Shown one piece after another: positions 1 through 9,239 of a stretch of DNA of 64,000 bases (positions within the stretch are counted from its first letter, which is position 1; every line of letters begins with the position of its first letter). Position numbers and translations under genes: made by a program. Source of the DNA: Arthrobacter sp. ov407 (GTDB lineage Bacteria > Actinomycetota > Actinomycetes > Actinomycetales > Micrococcaceae). The notes under the pieces were generated by a model. It did not search any database and was not told the origin of the DNA. It was given only the letters and a program-made list of their open reading frames with translations. The DNA is taken from contig NZ_FNGD01000017.1 of NCBI RefSeq assembly GCF_900102895.1, positions 1 to 64,000 of the forward strand, read 5' to 3'.

Positions 1-346
1 ACAGCAGCCGCTGGTGCATTCGGATCAGGGCTTCCAGTACCGGCACGTCTCCTGGCGCGTTCTTCTGGAGGGCGCCGGCGCGGTTCAATCGATGTCCCGC
101 AGGGGCAACTGCTACGACAACGCGGTGATGGAGAACTTCTTCGGCCACCTCAAGGAAGAGCTCTTCCACCATGTCCGGTTCCTCAGCACCGACGCACTGG
201 CAGCGGCACTGCACGAATACATCCGCTGGTACAACACCGAAAGAATCTCAACAAAGCTCAAGGGCCTGAGCCCGGCGCAATACCGGGCCCAGGCCCTCGC
301 GGCCTAGGATCTTATTTGGCCAGTCCAACTTTCGGGGACCAGTTCA
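1..346 (+). mobile_element. IS3-family insertion sequence, right end only
   Basis: The window opens inside an insertion sequence. A transposase C-terminal fragment ends at 307, and a terminal-repeat-like stretch follows, with TTTCGGGGACCAGTTCA ending at 346. IS3-family elements typically end in CA, so 346 is taken as the right boundary. The left end, the orfA part and any target duplication lie outside the window. Boundary precision is a few bases. Confidence 0.7.
2..307 (+). CDS. IS3-family transposase, C-terminal part (5' end outside window)
   Basis: This is the C-terminal portion of a DDE integrase-type transposase (OrfB of IS3-like elements). The reading frame is open from base 2, so the gene starts upstream of the window. 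The visible residues include HSDQGFQY, carrying the second catalytic Asp, and NCYDNAVMENFFGHLKEE, carrying the catalytic Glu. The usual IS3 C-terminus follows (YIRWYNTERI, then LSPAQYR). The end looks intact, so the copy may be functional if the missing part is present. It is unrelated to the genes that follow. Confidence 0.85.
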   Translation, partial: QQPLVHSDQGFQYRHVSWRVLLEGAGAVQSMSRRGNCYDNAVMENFFGHLKEELFHHVRFLSTDALAAALHEYIRWYNTERISTKLKGLSPAQYRAQALAA

Positions 347-445
347 CCATGAACGGTGGGCATGCCCATTTGGCGTCTCCGGCGGGCGCCTGCAACGGCG
401 CTTAACAGCGGGAGCCATTGGCCGCCGTGCCCCTAGACTGGATCA

Positions 446-862
446 ATGACCGAGCAGAACCTCAATCTCCCTGAAACCGATTCCTACGACCCGGCGGCAA
501 GCTCCCTGGCCGGTTCCGTGGATCCCACGGTTATGGCGGAGCTGTTGTCGATCCGCTCCAGCATCGACAACATCGATGCCACCCTCGTCTTCCTCCTCGC
601 CGAACGCTTCAAAGCCACCCAGAAGGTCGGCTTCCTCAAGGCCGCGCACAAGCTTCCGGCCGGGGACCCGGGCCGCGAAACGGCGCAGATCGCCCGGCTG
701 CGGCACCTCGCGGCCGAGGCCCACCTGGACCCGGCCTTCGCGGAGAAATTCCTGAACTTCATCATCGGCGAGGTCATCCGCCACCACGAGGCCATCGCCG
801 AAGACCACCAGGCCGCCCAGGCCTCCGGCTCCGCGGACGCCGCCCGCGCCGCAGAGGCCTAG
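446..862 (+). CDS. chorismate mutase, AroQ type
   Basis: Predicted to convert chorismate to prephenate, the first committed step to phenylalanine and tyrosine, in the cytosol. The 138-aa protein has a disordered N-terminus of about 25 residues and then one helical chorismate-mutase domain. The first helix reads LLSIRSSIDNIDATLVFLLA with the conserved Arg and Asp. It is followed by AERFKATQKVGFLK, which carries the second Arg and the Lys, and by a long C-terminal helix ending in VIRHHEAI. The length fits a monofunctional enzyme. The stop is 2 nt before the next ATG, so it is probably cotranscribed with the MetE-like gene. Confidence 0.85.
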   Translation: MTEQNLNLPETDSYDPAASSLAGSVDPTVMAELLSIRSSIDNIDATLVFLLAERFKATQKVGFLKAAHKLPAGDPGRETAQIARLRHLAAEAHLDPAFAEKFLNFIIGEVIRHHEAIAEDHQAAQASGSADAARAAEA

Positions 863-864
863 CC

Positions 865-1908
865 ATGACCGGAACAGACTCGTCCGCACCGGGCCAAGTG
901 ACCGCGACTGGGCTTGGCCCGTGGCCCGGCGAGGACCCGGCCGAGGCCGCCCGCATCATCCGGGGTGAACTGGGCAGCCCGCACCTGCCGTTCCTTGCCG
1001 AACTTCCCGACCGCGGCGTCGGCTCCGATGCCGTGGGCCGGACCGCCTCTTTGCTCGTGGAACTCGCCGTCGACGTCCAGCCGCATGGCTGGAGGTTCGT
1101 GGACCGTCCCGGCAAGGACCTGCAGCGGGCCAGATCGGCCCTGTCCACCGACATCAACATCCTGGCGGATGTGATCGGCGTCGAGGAAGCGCCGTCGGAG
1201 GATATCAAGATCCAGCTGCGCGGGCCGCTCAGCCTTGCCGCGGGCCTGCACCTGCACAACGGGGAGCGGGCACTGCTCGACTACGGCGCCCGCCGCGAGA
1301 TTGCGGCCTCGCTGGCAGCGGGCGTGGCAGGCTACCTCAAGCGGGTGGCAGAGGCTGCCCCCGGTGTCCGGATCGTGGTCCAGATCGACGAACCTGAAAT
1401 TGCCTCGGTGCTGGCCGGCACCATTCCCACCGCCAGTGGTTACCGGACCCTGCGCTCGGTGCCTGGCCGGGAAGTCACCGAGTCCTGGCAATTGGTAATC
1501 GATTCGCTGAGGGCAGCGGGCGCCGTCGAAACCGTCGTGGCCGTCTCCGAGGTCGAGGCGCCCTTCGAGCGGATCCTGGCGGCAGGCGCAGACGGAATCG
1601 CCGTGCCGCTTCGGGCCCTGACCTCGCGCCAGTGGGAACAACTCGCGGGCGCGGTGGAGGCCGGCAAGCGGCTCTGGGCCGGCGCGCTGGACGTGGCTGA
1701 TCCCGCCGCGAGGCTGCCACGGGTTGGCGACGTCGTGGAAAACGTGTGGCGCCCGTGGCGGCAACTGGGTCTTCCGGCGTCCACGCTGGGGGCGCTGCGG
1801 GTCACACCGTCGGAGGGTCTGGCGCGGCACTCACCGGCCGCGGCGACGGCGGTCCTGACCCGGCTGACCCAGGTGGCGGACGGCCTCAACCAGCTGGCCC
1901 TCGGCTAG
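865..1908 (+). CDS. MetE-like (cobalamin-independent methionine synthase C-terminal domain) protein
   Basis: A 347-aa protein of the UROD/MetE-like TIM-barrel superfamily, a short form common in actinobacteria and often annotated as methionine synthase. It lacks the N-terminal half of true MetE. Visible pieces are PHLPFLAELPDRG near the N-terminus, DIKIQLRGPLSLAAGL (the start of a barrel strand) and IVVQIDEPEIASVL, the region that carries catalytic Asp/Glu in the family. The zinc-ligand His/Cys pattern of MetE is not obvious here, so the real methyl acceptor is uncertain. It directly follows chorismate mutase. Confidence 0.7.
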   Translation: MTGTDSSAPGQVTATGLGPWPGEDPAEAARIIRGELGSPHLPFLAELPDRGVGSDAVGRTASLLVELAVDVQPHGWRFVDRPGKDLQRARSALSTDINILADVIGVEEAPSEDIKIQLRGPLSLAAGLHLHNGERALLDYGARREIAASLAAGVAGYLKRVAEAAPGVRIVVQIDEPEIASVLAGTIPTASGYRTLRSVPGREVTESWQLVIDSLRAAGAVETVVAVSEVEAPFERILAAGADGIAVPLRALTSRQWEQLAGAVEAGKRLWAGALDVADPAARLPRVGDVVENVWRPWRQLGLPASTLGALRVTPSEGLARHSPAAATAVLTRLTQVADGLNQLALG

Positions 1909-1956
1909 CGCAGCCGCCAGGACGGCCGGGACTGCCGCGGTGGCCGGCGTCCCGAC

Positions 1957-2664
1957 TCAGACCCTGCTCTCCCAGCTGTCCGGACGGGCGTGCCCGGGAA
2001 GGTAACCCGGCGTCGCAACACCGCCGGGGTAGGGCTCGAGCCGGTAGTCGAAATGGCCGGCGTACACCAGCACCAGGCCGAGCTGGGGCTGGATCACCTT
2101 GACCTGGATCCGGTGCCGTCCGCCGTCCTGCGGCTCCCACCACTGCTCGGCATAGGCCTTGGCGTCGACGGCTGCCGGCAGTGGTATCCGAAGAGGTCCC
2201 AGGAACAGCCGGGACGCCTCGGACACTCCGCGGAGCCGGCCCTCCGGCGTGACGCTGAGATTGAGGTCGGTGACGAGTCGACGGAAGCGGCCCACGTAAT
2301 CCACCAGCCCCTGCCTGCGCCCGGAGTCGTCGAAACTGGTGGTGTCGTGGAAAAGCCGGGTGGTTCCGGGGAAGAAGATTTCCCGTCGAGCCGTCAGGCT
2401 TGACCGGCCGAACGGGTCCAGGTGGGCGTGGTTCTCGATCCGGAAGCGAATGCCCTCGCCGTACTCGGGGAAGAAGGCCTGCTCGCCGGTGGTGAGGCGG
2501 AGCAGGGGACGCAGCCACGCCTGCCGGCAACCGACGACGTCGAACACCCCCTCGCCAACACCGTAGTGGCCGGACCCCGGTGCCAAGGCGAAGTATTCTT
2601 GGAGCTCCGGCTGCAGTCGTTCAAAGTCGCTGCCCAGGGCGCGCTCGTAGATGGGGGTGTTCAC
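1957..2664 (-). CDS. DUF4166 domain protein
   Basis: A 235-aa soluble protein of the DUF4166 family, function unknown. I chose the GTG at 2664 because AGGAGG lies just upstream and the protein then begins MNTPIYERALGSDF. The longer frame back to 2736 has no comparable site. Family-like stretches are LQPELQEYFAL, GVGEGVFDVVG and a C-terminal PQLGLVLVYAGHFDYRLEPY. No signal peptide or membrane segment is seen. It is convergent with the MetE-like gene and divergent from mtrA, so it is probably a single-gene unit. Confidence 0.7.
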   Translation of the reverse strand: MNTPIYERALGSDFERLQPELQEYFALAPGSGHYGVGEGVFDVVGCRQAWLRPLLRLTTGEQAFFPEYGEGIRFRIENHAHLDPFGRSSLTARREIFFPGTTRLFHDTTSFDDSGRRQGLVDYVGRFRRLVTDLNLSVTPEGRLRGVSEASRLFLGPLRIPLPAAVDAKAYAEQWWEPQDGGRHRIQVKVIQPQLGLVLVYAGHFDYRLEPYPGGVATPGYLPGHARPDSWESRV

Positions 2665-2843
2665 GGGTTCCTCCTGCGGTCCGGGCCGGTTCACTGGGCC
2701 TGTCCACAGCATGCAGGACAACGCGGCAATTGTCACAGCGTCCAGCGCATCGGCGGGGTTCCGGCGGCGGTGGCCGGACCGTCTGCGCCATGCCGGGGGC
2801 CGCCCGATACGACAAAGCCAATTCCATAGGGGAATATATAACT

Positions 2844-3518
2844 ATGAAGGCACGCATTCTGGTAGTGGATGATGACGAGGCGCTCGCCGAGATGATCGGT
2901 ATTGTGCTGCGCAATGACGGCTTTGAACCCGTCTTCTGCGCGGACGGCGGACAGGCGCTGGACGTGTTCCGCGCCTCCAAGCCGGACCTCGTCCTGCTCG
3001 ACCTTATGCTTCCGGGAATGGACGGCATTGAGGTCTGCCGCCAGGTCCGTGCCGAGTCTGACGTTCCGATCGTGATGCTGACCGCCAAAGCGGACACTTC
3101 GGACGTGGTCCGCGGCCTCGAGTCCGGGGCAGATGACTATGTGCCCAAGCCCTTCAAACCCGCCGAGCTCGTCGCCCGGGTCCGGGCCCGGCTCCGTCCG
3201 GGTGACCAGAAGGCCCCGGAAACCCTGCGGATCGCCGACGTCACGATCGACGTGGCCGGCCACCTGGTCAGCCGCGGCAACGACCGGATCTCCTTGACAC
3301 CGCTGGAATTCGACCTCCTCGTCGCACTGGCCCGCAAGCCGTGGCAGGTGTTCACTCGTGAACTGCTCCTGGAGCAGGTCTGGGGCTACCGGCACGCCGC
3401 CGACACCCGGTTGGTCAATGTCCATGTCCAGCGGCTGAGGTCCAAGATCGAACGTGACCCCGAAGCCCCCGAAGTTGTATTGACGGTTCGTGGTGTGGGC
3501 TATAAAGCAGGTTCCTGA
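2844..3518 (+). CDS. mtrA: response regulator MtrA
   Basis: OmpR/PhoB-type response regulator, 224 aa, partner of the MtrB kinase. In actinobacteria the pair controls cell-wall metabolism, division and osmotic response. The receiver domain begins MKARILVVDDDEALAEM. The phospho-acceptor is Asp53 in LVLLDLMLPGMDG, with the conserved Lys in MLTAKAD. The winged-helix output domain spans roughly residues 125-224, with SLTPLEFDLLVALA and RLVNVHVQRLRSKIE. The ATG at 2844 fits MtrA family length; the upstream open frame (from 2580) is a shadow. It overlaps the mtrB frame by 29 nt. Confidence 0.95.
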   Translation: MKARILVVDDDEALAEMIGIVLRNDGFEPVFCADGGQALDVFRASKPDLVLLDLMLPGMDGIEVCRQVRAESDVPIVMLTAKADTSDVVRGLESGADDYVPKPFKPAELVARVRARLRPGDQKAPETLRIADVTIDVAGHLVSRGNDRISLTPLEFDLLVALARKPWQVFTRELLLEQVWGYRHAADTRLVNVHVQRLRSKIERDPEAPEVVLTVRGVGYKAGS

Positions 3519-5505
3519 GCCTGCGGACCGCGGTGTCCGCCAGGCCACTGCAACGGACACTGCGACAGACACTGCGCCGGACATGCCGGACATGACGAAC
3601 ACGGCGCCGGACTCGGCGCAGGCAGAGTCATCCGCAGCGTCAACCCAGGCGTCCACCGCAGAGTCATCCGCCAAGCCGTCCACACCGCGCGGGCCCAAAA
3701 CGCCGCCTGCCGGCGGCGGCCCGGGCCTTTGGCGCGGATTCGCTTTCCGGACCCGGTTGTGGGCAAAACGCGCGAGGATCGTTGGCGTCCGGGTCGCGCG
3801 GCTGGTCCGCACCGGGATGCAGCGTCTCTGGCCCGGCATCCGGTACCTTCTCAGGGAGGTGCAGCGGAAATGGCGGCGTTCGCTGCAGTTCCGGACCGTC
3901 CTCACCACCCTGATGCTGGCCATCGGCTCGTTCGCGGTGGTGGGCGCTTACCTGTCCAACCAGATCGCCAACAACCTGTTTCAGGAACGGCTCGCCCAGG
4001 CCGAATCGGAGACGCGCTACAACGTCAAGCAGGTCCAGGACACGTTCGACGGTGCCCAGGTCACGGACCAGTCCAGCGTCATCACCCTGGTCTATGACAC
4101 CCTGAACGCCGTCGAAGGCCGCGGATCCGTGATCCAGCGGCGCTACGTCTTCGAGGCAATGCCGGAGCAGACCAAGCCGCGCAACCGTTGGGTTGAATCC
4201 CGGGCCTCGGACCAGCTCACCATCGGTGTTATCCCCCCGGACCTGCGCAAAGCCGTGCAGGACTCGGGCAAGGACCAGTACTGGGCGTCCACCCAGTTCC
4301 CCGTGGGCACTGAAGACCGGCCCGGCATCGCCGTCGGCAACAAGGTGACCTTTAACGGCACCGTCTACGAGCTCTACCTCATCTATGACCTCAACACGGC
4401 GCAGAAGACGCTGGATGAGATCCAGAACGTCCTGCTGGCCGGCGGGGCCCTGCTGGTGCTCATGATTGGCGGCGTCGCCTGGTATGTCACCCGCAACGTG
4501 GTCAGCCCGGTCAGCCATGCCGCCGTCGTCTCCGAGAAGCTCGCGGCCGGCCAGCTGCAGGAGCGCATGGTGGTCAAAGGCGAGGACGAGGTGGCCCGGC
4601 TTGGCGCCTCGTTCAACCACATGGCCGCAAGCCTCCAGGAGCAAATCACGCAGCTGGCCATGCTCTCGCAAATGCAGCAGCGGTTCGTCTCCGATGTGTC
4701 CCACGAGCTCCGCACGCCGCTCACCACGGTGCGCATGGCCGCGGAAGTCCTCTATGACGCCCGCGAGGATTTCGACCCCATCAACAAGCGGTCCGCGGAG
4801 CTGCTCTACAACCAGGTGGAACGCTTCCAGTCGCTCCTGGCGGACCTGCTGGAAATCTCCCGCTTTGACGCCGGGGCTGCCACCCTCGATGCCGAACCCA
4901 CGGACATCGTGCAGCTCGTGGCACACGTCATTGAGGCGGTGGCGCCCGTCGCCGCCGAATACGGCTCCGCCGTCACCCTCAACGCCCCGGACGGCAGCGT
5001 CATTGTCGACATGGACGACCGCAGGATCGACCGGATCCTGCGCAACCTGATCCTGAACGCACTCGAACACGGCGAAGGCCGGCCGGTGAACGTCTCTGTG
5101 GCCGCCAGCGACACGGCCGTGGCCGTGGCCGTACGGGATCACGGAATCGGCATGACTCCGGCCGAGGCTGCCCGCGTCTTCGACCGCTTCTGGCGCGCCG
5201 ATCCAGCCCGTGCCCGCACCACCGGCGGCAGCGGGCTGGGACTGTCCATCGCTGCCGAGGACACCAAGCTCCACGACGGCTGGCTGCAGGCCTGGGGGAG
5301 CAAGGGCCGCGGATCGAACTTCCGGCTGACCCTTCCGCTGCGCCGGGACGAGCCGGTCACCAAGTCCCCGCTCCAGCTGGAACCGGTCAACGTCGGGCTC
5401 CCGGTAACGGGCAGCCAGCGGACCGTGGTGGTGCTGGATCCGCCGCGGTCAGCAGAGACGCCGGCCAGGACACCCGGGGGAACCGAAACGGAGGACAGGG
5501 CATGA
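3490..5505 (+). CDS. mtrB: sensor histidine kinase MtrB
   Basis: Membrane histidine kinase that phosphorylates MtrA. The order is: a low-complexity N-terminal region of about 100 residues rich in Thr/Asp/Ser/Ala; a first TM around residues 137-157; an extracytoplasmic sensor region; a second TM (VLLAGGALLVLMIGGVAWYV); HAMP; an H-box with the phospho-His in DVSHELRTPLTTVRMA; then the ATPase with NLILNALEHGEG, DHGIGM and GGSGLGLSIA. The start is uncertain: GTG 3490 gives 671 aa, while ATG 3583 or 3592 would remove the oddest residues, and none has a strong RBS. Its stop overlaps the lpqB start as ATGA. Confidence 0.93.
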   Translation: MVWAIKQVPEPADRGVRQATATDTATDTAPDMPDMTNTAPDSAQAESSAASTQASTAESSAKPSTPRGPKTPPAGGGPGLWRGFAFRTRLWAKRARIVGVRVARLVRTGMQRLWPGIRYLLREVQRKWRRSLQFRTVLTTLMLAIGSFAVVGAYLSNQIANNLFQERLAQAESETRYNVKQVQDTFDGAQVTDQSSVITLVYDTLNAVEGRGSVIQRRYVFEAMPEQTKPRNRWVESRASDQLTIGVIPPDLRKAVQDSGKDQYWASTQFPVGTEDRPGIAVGNKVTFNGTVYELYLIYDLNTAQKTLDEIQNVLLAGGALLVLMIGGVAWYVTRNVVSPVSHAAVVSEKLAAGQLQERMVVKGEDEVARLGASFNHMAASLQEQITQLAMLSQMQQRFVSDVSHELRTPLTTVRMAAEVLYDAREDFDPINKRSAELLYNQVERFQSLLADLLEISRFDAGAATLDAEPTDIVQLVAHVIEAVAPVAAEYGSAVTLNAPDGSVIVDMDDRRIDRILRNLILNALEHGEGRPVNVSVAASDTAVAVAVRDHGIGMTPAEAARVFDRFWRADPARARTTGGSGLGLSIAAEDTKLHDGWLQAWGSKGRGSNFRLTLPLRRDEPVTKSPLQLEPVNVGLPVTGSQRTVVVLDPPRSAETPARTPGGTETEDRA

Positions 5506-7220
5506 GTGGGGTTTCGGGCAAGTTCACCCGCGTGGGGGCTGCGCTGCTGGCCCTCGTCCTGCTCTTGTTGACCTCGTGCGCCCAGATTCCGCGCTCGGGT
5601 CCGGTGGGCAAGAGCACGGACGAGAGCGCGGGAAACCCCAACGCCCCGGTCTTCTTTCCGGCCGCGCCGCGTTCCGGCGCCGGACCCGAAGCAGTGATCG
5701 AAGACTTCTACCTCGCCGGTACCGGCTACGAGGACGACTACGCCGTGGCCCGGCAGTACCTCACCCAGGCTTCGTCGGTGACATGGAAGCCGGACCAGCG
5801 GACGCTCGTGTTCCGGAAGGCCGCAGTGGTGGCCACCGGCGTCGAAAACGTCTTCAACTACCGGCTCGACGTCGCCTATTCGGTGGACGCCGACGGCGTG
5901 GCCACGCAGCTTCCCGCGGGCACTACCGAAAACATTCCCGTCACCCTGACGCAGGTGGACGGCGAGTGGCGGATCTCCGATCTCCCGGACGGCACGGCCA
6001 TTCCGGAACAGACCTTCAAGGTCATCTACGGCGCCTACCCGATCTACTTCTACGACCCCACCTTCAAGTACGCCGTGCCCGATGTCCGGTGGTTCATCCG
6101 GAAGAAGACCGTCAAGGCCATGACGAGCGCCCTCCTGGGCGGCCCCGCCCCCTACCTCAAGGGCGCCGTCGTCAGCGCGTTCCCCTCAGGCATCAAGCTG
6201 GCCCGCGAGTCCGTGCCCGTGGTCTCCGGAGCCGCCCAGGTGGATCTCACCGCCAAGGACCTCGTCGAGGCCTCCAACGAGGACCGCCTGCGGATGCAGA
6301 CGCAGCTGGCCCTGACGTTCCGCAGCCAGCCGGATGTCATCAATGTTGAGCTTCGGGCCAATCAGGATCTGGTGCGCGTCGAGGACAACGGCACGGTCCT
6401 GCCCCCGGTCCGGGACGAAAGCGTCCCCGCCTACCAAATCGCCGTCAGCAACCATGACCTGGTCCGGTACGAGAACAATAGGCTTTCACCGCTCCCGGAC
6501 ATCCAATCTGTCGCGGCCCTGTCACCGCATGCGCCGGCGGAGTCCACCGAGTCACAAGCCGCCGCGTTCCTCAACGCCGCCCGCACCACGATGTACTCGA
6601 TAGTTCCGGGCCAGCCCGCCAGGGCACTGACCACGCGGGCTACGCTGTCCCGGCCTTCGTTCGGCCGCTACGACTGGGTCTGGACCGCCGGGCCGGGTGC
6701 TGCCGGTGCCACCGAGGTGATGGCCTACCGGCCGGTCGGTGTGGCGGAGAACGCTAGGGTACCCACCGTGACCCTGTCGCCGGGATGGCTGGCCGGCCGG
6801 ACCGTCAAGGAATTCCGGATTTCCCGGGACGGCACGCGCGCACTTGTCATTTCGGAGCACAACGGAAAGAGCAAGGTCCAGATCACCGGGATCATCCGGA
6901 ACGCGGACGGCACCCCGAGGGACCTGACCGCGCCCCTGACCCTCCTGACTCCCCGGAATCCGGACCGAGGGGTCTGGGTGGATGACACCACGGTCGCGGT
7001 CATGAAAGCGTCCGCCAGCGATGCCGTCACGCCCGAGTTGTTGTCCCTGACCTCGGCGCAACCGCAGCAACTGGCGCCGTGGCCCGGGCTGACAGCGCTC
7101 AGCGCAGGCAACGGGACATCCGAGATCTACGGCCAGTCCGCCGAAGGGATCTTCCAGCAGCTGGGCAACGGCTGGTCACCGCTGCTCAAGGGCCCCACCG
7201 ACCCGTCCTTCCCAGGCTGA
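5502..7220 (+). CDS. lpqB: lipoprotein LpqB
   Basis: Secreted lipoprotein of 572 aa, the conserved third member of mtrAB operons. In mycobacteria it interacts with the MtrB sensor region and modulates signalling. The N-terminus has a signal peptide ending in a lipobox (LLLLLTSC), so it should be anchored on the outer face of the membrane. A GerMN-type domain follows, roughly residues 200-310, then a C-terminal beta-propeller-like region. It starts inside the mtrB stop (ATGA), indicating translational coupling. The length is typical for the family. Confidence 0.93.
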   Translation: MSGVSGKFTRVGAALLALVLLLLTSCAQIPRSGPVGKSTDESAGNPNAPVFFPAAPRSGAGPEAVIEDFYLAGTGYEDDYAVARQYLTQASSVTWKPDQRTLVFRKAAVVATGVENVFNYRLDVAYSVDADGVATQLPAGTTENIPVTLTQVDGEWRISDLPDGTAIPEQTFKVIYGAYPIYFYDPTFKYAVPDVRWFIRKKTVKAMTSALLGGPAPYLKGAVVSAFPSGIKLARESVPVVSGAAQVDLTAKDLVEASNEDRLRMQTQLALTFRSQPDVINVELRANQDLVRVEDNGTVLPPVRDESVPAYQIAVSNHDLVRYENNRLSPLPDIQSVAALSPHAPAESTESQAAAFLNAARTTMYSIVPGQPARALTTRATLSRPSFGRYDWVWTAGPGAAGATEVMAYRPVGVAENARVPTVTLSPGWLAGRTVKEFRISRDGTRALVISEHNGKSKVQITGIIRNADGTPRDLTAPLTLLTPRNPDRGVWVDDTTVAVMKASASDAVTPELLSLTSAQPQQLAPWPGLTALSAGNGTSEIYGQSAEGIFQQLGNGWSPLLKGPTDPSFPG

Positions 7221-7344
7221 CCCACGCGCCTTCCGGCGACGGCAGTGGACCGGTATCGGCGGCGCGCGAGGCGCGGCCGGCCTGTTGTCCACATAGCGGC
7301 CCGCAGGGCTACAACGGAGTGCGCCCACGGTCCAGGATCGGAGG

Positions 7345-8310
7345 ATGAGCAGCCACACGGATCAGGACCCCAGCCGGGTGCGGCCCGCCGTGGATCCGGA
7401 CCTTGCCCCGGCCGCAGCGACAGCGGCGCGTCACCGCGGGAGCTACGCGCGGCCGCTGGCGAGGCTGTGCGACCGGACGGCCGAGGCAGCGGCAGAGGTC
7501 CTCGCCCTGGCCCTTCCAGTGGACTGCGTCTGCTGCGGGGCGGAGGACTCGGTACTCTGCGGCGCGTGCTCCCGGAAGCTCCGCCTCCTGACGCTGAGAC
7601 CGTTCCGGGCGGAGGCCCAGGCTCCGGCCCTGATGGACGTGGACGGGTCGGTGCTGCTGCCCGTGGTGGCGGCCGGGTCATACCGGGCAGAGCTGGCGCA
7701 GTGCCTGCTGTCCTTCAAAAGCCACGGGCAAGCCCGACTCGACGCCGAGCTGGGCCGCGGCCTCGCGCGGGCCCTCCACGCCGCGGCCGGGCCGGCGCAG
7801 GGACTCGTCCTCGTCCCGGTGCCCACGAGCACCGCCGCGTTCCGCACGCGGGGTTTCAGTCCCGTCCATCTCCTGCTCCGTCGGCTCGTCCGCGGCAAAG
7901 ATATCCCAGAGTTCACCGTCGCGGACGCGCTGCGGAAAACCGTGCCGCCCGCGCGGAGCCGGATGCCACCGGCCTTGCCCCTGTTGGACAGGTGGCGGGC
8001 CGGCCGGGCAGGGGACCGCTCCCTGCCCGGCGGTCAGAAAGGGCTGGGCCGGGGTGCCCGCACCCGGCGCGTACGCGGATCCATGCGGGCCAGGTCCGGC
8101 CTGTGGTCTGCCCGAGTCGAAGGACGTCCCTGCATCATCGTCGATGACGTGCTGACCACCGGTGCCACCCTGGCGGAGGCAGCGCGTGCGCTACGGGCCG
8201 CAGGGGCCATTGTCAGCGGCGCCGTGGTGGTGGCCGCGACACGCCCGCCGGCCACCTCCGACGTCGACGCCGCCAGCCCCGCGGTGGCGCGGATGATCGG
8301 CGGGACGTAA
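7345..8310 (+). CDS. ComF-family phosphoribosyltransferase-like protein
   Basis: A 321-aa ComF/GntX-type protein. It has an N-terminal four-Cys zinc-finger-like motif (CVCCGAEDSVLCGACSRKL) and a C-terminal PRTase fold with the PRPP-binding loop CIIVDDVLTTGATLAEAA. ComFC homologues take part in DNA uptake in competent bacteria, but the role in actinobacteria is not established. The position between lpqB and hpf matches Mycobacterium synteny. The middle contains an Arg/Gly-rich insert (around residues 215-250) not typical of compact family members. The gap to lpqB is 124 nt, so it may have its own promoter. Confidence 0.85.
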   Translation: MSSHTDQDPSRVRPAVDPDLAPAAATAARHRGSYARPLARLCDRTAEAAAEVLALALPVDCVCCGAEDSVLCGACSRKLRLLTLRPFRAEAQAPALMDVDGSVLLPVVAAGSYRAELAQCLLSFKSHGQARLDAELGRGLARALHAAAGPAQGLVLVPVPTSTAAFRTRGFSPVHLLLRRLVRGKDIPEFTVADALRKTVPPARSRMPPALPLLDRWRAGRAGDRSLPGGQKGLGRGARTRRVRGSMRARSGLWSARVEGRPCIIVDDVLTTGATLAEAARALRAAGAIVSGAVVVAATRPPATSDVDAASPAVARMIGGT

Positions 8311-8480
8311 AAAAATAAACCGTAAAAGGATGAATAACAGGTGTCTATGAACTAACGTCGAAGATGGGTACCAAGAACAGATGTACCTGTCGATAGCGGC
8401 TCGGAAAGGGGCTCGACTGTCATTCAGATCGGCCCCCGGAAGTACCGCCGTCGTGTCACCGAAGTCATTTGGAGGGCACC

Positions 8481-9206
8481 ATGGAGTTCATGATCAGCGG
8501 ACGCAACTTGACGGTCTCAGACCGGTTCCGCGAATATGCCGACGACAAGATCTCAAAGATCGCGTCGTTGGGAGACAAGGTCCAGAGGGTGGACGCGAAG
8601 GTCACCAAAGAGACCAAAGCCCGCCAGACCGCCGAATCGCTCACGGTTGAGTTGACAGTCTTGGGGCGCGGCCCAGTAATCCGCGCAGAAGCGAGTGCCG
8701 CCGACAAGTTTGCTGCGTTCGATCTCGCTTACAACAAGCTTCTTGAACGCCTGCGCAGGGCCAGGGACCGCAGGAAGGTCCACCACGGCCGGCACACGCC
8801 GAAGTCCGTCACCGAGGCGACGGCAGCCCTGGAGCCGGCCAGCCCCAGCGAACCCCTCTACGTGGAGGCGGCGCACCAGCAGGAGACCCAAGCGACGGCG
8901 GCAGAGAAGTCGCCATACGATGTCGAGAACGATATTCCGGCCGGCGATTCACCCGTGCTGATCCGCCGGAAGGTATTCCCCGCGGCCCAGCTCACCCTCG
9001 ATGACGCCGTCGACAACATGGAGCTTGTGGGTCACGACTTCTACCTTTTCGTGGACAAGGAGACCAAGGCGCCGTCGGTCGTGTACCGCCGTGACGGCTG
9101 GACCTACGGGGTCATCTCCCTTGACCAGACGTGCGAGCCCGGACATTCGAGTCTGGAAGAGAAAATCCTGGCCTACCGTTCAGAGGATGAGCCCGCCAGC
9201 GCATAA
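8481..9206 (+). CDS. hpf: ribosome hibernation promoting factor, long form
   Basis: A 241-aa long-form HPF that should bind 70S ribosomes and promote 100S dimers in stationary phase or stress. The N-terminal S30AE domain covers about residues 1-100 (EFMISGRNLTVSDRFREYA, then FAAFDLAYNKLLERLRRARD). A variable linker of about 75 residues follows, then the C-terminal dimerisation domain with RRKVFPAAQLTLDDAVDNME and GHDFYLFVDKET. I chose ATG 8481 because GGAGGG lies 6 nt upstream; the TTG at 8469 would overlap that RBS. Confidence 0.93.
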   Translation: MEFMISGRNLTVSDRFREYADDKISKIASLGDKVQRVDAKVTKETKARQTAESLTVELTVLGRGPVIRAEASAADKFAAFDLAYNKLLERLRRARDRRKVHHGRHTPKSVTEATAALEPASPSEPLYVEAAHQQETQATAAEKSPYDVENDIPAGDSPVLIRRKVFPAAQLTLDDAVDNMELVGHDFYLFVDKETKAPSVVYRRDGWTYGVISLDQTCEPGHSSLEEKILAYRSEDEPASA

Positions 9207-9239
9207 GCTGGTGCAGACTTTTCCGACGAAGGGACTAAC

